This document shows, one piece after another, positions 63,211 to 64,000 of a DNA stretch of 64,000 nt. Where the stretch lies: the NCBI RefSeq assembly GCF_030291135.1, contig NZ_CP127409.1, positions 1,364,001 through 1,428,000 on the forward strand, written 5' to 3'. The DNA comes from Rhodanobacter thiooxydans (GTDB taxonomy: Bacteria; Pseudomonadota; Gammaproteobacteria; Xanthomonadales; Rhodanobacteraceae). Numbering within the stretch: position 1 is the first letter of the stretch; every line of letters begins with the position of its first letter. A program made the translations under genes and the position numbers. Under the pieces are notes generated by a model. It was not told where the DNA came from. It saw only the letters and a program-made list of their open reading frames with translations, and made no database searches.

Positions 63211-63240
63211 GCATCGGGCCGGCTTTTGCCGGCCCGATGC
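63211..63240 (+). terminator. strong hairpin after fimV
   Basis: GCATCGGGCCGGC, loop TTTT, GCCGGCCCGATGC: a perfect 13-bp stem 25 nt after the fimV stop. There is no T-run beyond it, but stability suggests a transcription end or mRNA 3' protection before truA. Confidence 0.7.
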
Positions 63241-63289
63241 CGTTGCGGCCTGCTAATCTTTCTTTTTCGGCGAATCTCTGCACGACTCC

Positions 63290-64000
63290 ATGCGTATTGC
63301 CCTGGGCATCGAATACGACGGTACCGATTTCAGCGGCTGGCAGCGCCTGAAGACGGATGTCAGCGTGCAGGGCGTGCTGGAGCAGGCGCTGTCGAAGGTC
63401 GCCGACCATCCGGTGGAAGTCAGCTGCGCGGGGCGCACCGACGCTGGCGTGCATGGCCGCTGCCAGGTGGTGCATTTCGACACCGAGGCACGCCGCGACA
63501 TGCGCGGCTGGGTACTCGGCGGCTGTTCCAACCTGCCGGCCAGCGTGGCGGTGCTGTGGGCGCAGCCGGTGCTGGACAGCTTCCACGCGCGTTACGCGGC
63601 GCGCAGCCGGCGTTATCGCTACCACATCCTCAACCGGCCGGTGCGCGCGGCGCTGGATGCGCGCTACGTCACCTGGGAGCGCCTGCCGCTGGATGCCGCG
63701 CGCATGCACGAAGCCGCGCAGGCACTGCTGGGGGAACACGATTTCAGTGCATTCCGTGCCTTGTCCTGCCAGGCCGCGCACCCGCGCCGCAGCGTGCTGG
63801 CAGTCGGCGTGCGGCGCGAGGGCGAACAGCTGTTCGTCGAGATCGAGGCGAACGCGTTCCTGCATCACATGGTGCGCAATATCGTCGGCTCGCTGCTGCT
63901 GATCGGTCGCGGCGAGCAGCCGGTCGCATGGATGGCCGAGCTGCTGGCCCGCTGCGACCGCCAGGTGGCCGGGCCGACCGCGCCGGCTTCTGGGTTGACC
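63290..64000 (+). CDS. truA: tRNA pseudouridine(38-40) synthase TruA, cut by the window end
   Basis: The first 237 residues of TruA are present; the family is about 260-270 residues, so about 30 are missing beyond the edge. [18 protein letters not shown] is the conserved opening, catalytic Asp51 lies in [20 protein letters not shown], and [19 protein letters not shown] is the C-terminal core motif. It pseudouridylates tRNA positions 38-40. The ATG at 63290 follows the fimV terminator. Confidence 0.97.
   Translation, partial: MRIALGIEYDGTDFSGWQRLKTDVSVQGVLEQALSKVADHPVEVSCAGRTDAGVHGRCQVVHFDTEARRDMRGWVLGGCSNLPASVAVLWAQPVLDSFHARYAARSRRYRYHILNRPVRAALDARYVTWERLPLDAARMHEAAQALLGEHDFSAFRALSCQAAHPRRSVLAVGVRREGEQLFVEIEANAFLHHMVRNIVGSLLLIGRGEQPVAWMAELLARCDRQVAGPTAPASGLT

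Overview
The window is a stretch of high-GC bacterial chromosome, roughly two-thirds G+C, with about 64 densely packed genes. Housekeeping content and gene order point to the Xanthomonadales/Lysobacterales, most likely Rhodanobacteraceae (Rhodanobacter- or Dyella-like). The main clues are asd-fimV-truA, prmB-aroC, rsxB-nth next to metG, a copL/copA/copB-type copper locus, DUF2058 and DUF3025 genes, and CCCTCCCC-type palindromic repeats. The genus is an inference; no rRNA or other marker gene lies in the window. I found no tRNA, rRNA, CRISPR array, insertion sequence, prophage or integrase. It reads as core chromosome with small accessory modules.

Layout. 1-8.5 kb: the 3' end of a 5'-nucleotidase gene, an EamA exporter, glutaryl-CoA dehydrogenase, a three-gene ATGA-coupled set (acetyltransferase, nucleotidyltransferase-like protein, glutathione transferase), a fused 2-oxoacid dehydrogenase E1 and a membrane GGDEF diguanylate cyclase. 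8.9-17.3 kb: mfd carrying an in-frame repeat-derived insertion, an acetyltransferase, MmcQ/YjbR plus glyoxalase, and a minus-strand run of DUF2058, a CDF transporter, an Slp lipoprotein and rlmJ. 17.4-22.5 kb: a copper-handling cluster (Met/His-rich exported protein, CopL-like protein, CopA, CopB, cytochrome c, DUF411 protein, Cys-rich small protein). 22.6-35 kb: an EamA exporter, DUF4349 lipoprotein, AsmA protein, SAM methyltransferases, a periplasmic cyclophilin, a PadR plus membrane-sensor pair, a DUF1501/DUF1800 exported pair and an OprB-type porin. 35-45 kb: nth, an orphan rsxB, metG, an MFS-HAD-DeoR operon behind an AT-rich repeated operator, DUF2147, apbC, dcd and a small lipoprotein. 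44.4-54.2 kb: HIT protein, dienelactone hydrolase, rimO, DUF3025, a PhnD-like binding protein, a HerA-like ATPase/membrane protein/greB operon, a MltD-like lytic transglycosylase and an unknown small gene. 54.3-64 kb: psd, prmB, an acetyltransferase, aroC, a membrane protein, a 2-hydroxyacid dehydrogenase, asd, a coiled-coil exported protein, fimV, and truA cut by the window end.

How genes work together. CopA/CopB/cytochrome c/DUF411 form a periplasmic copper defence unit. aroC and asd contribute to amino-acid synthesis. rimO, rlmJ, prmB and truA modify the translation machinery. mfd, nth and greB serve DNA repair and transcription. FimV and the diguanylate cyclase point to surface motility and c-di-GMP control. 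The most unusual signals are the in-frame palindromic element inside mfd, the structured leader of the diguanylate cyclase gene with GEMM-like blocks, and the three 10-bp phased repeats before the MFS-HAD-DeoR operon. No obviously new defence system or mobile element was found.
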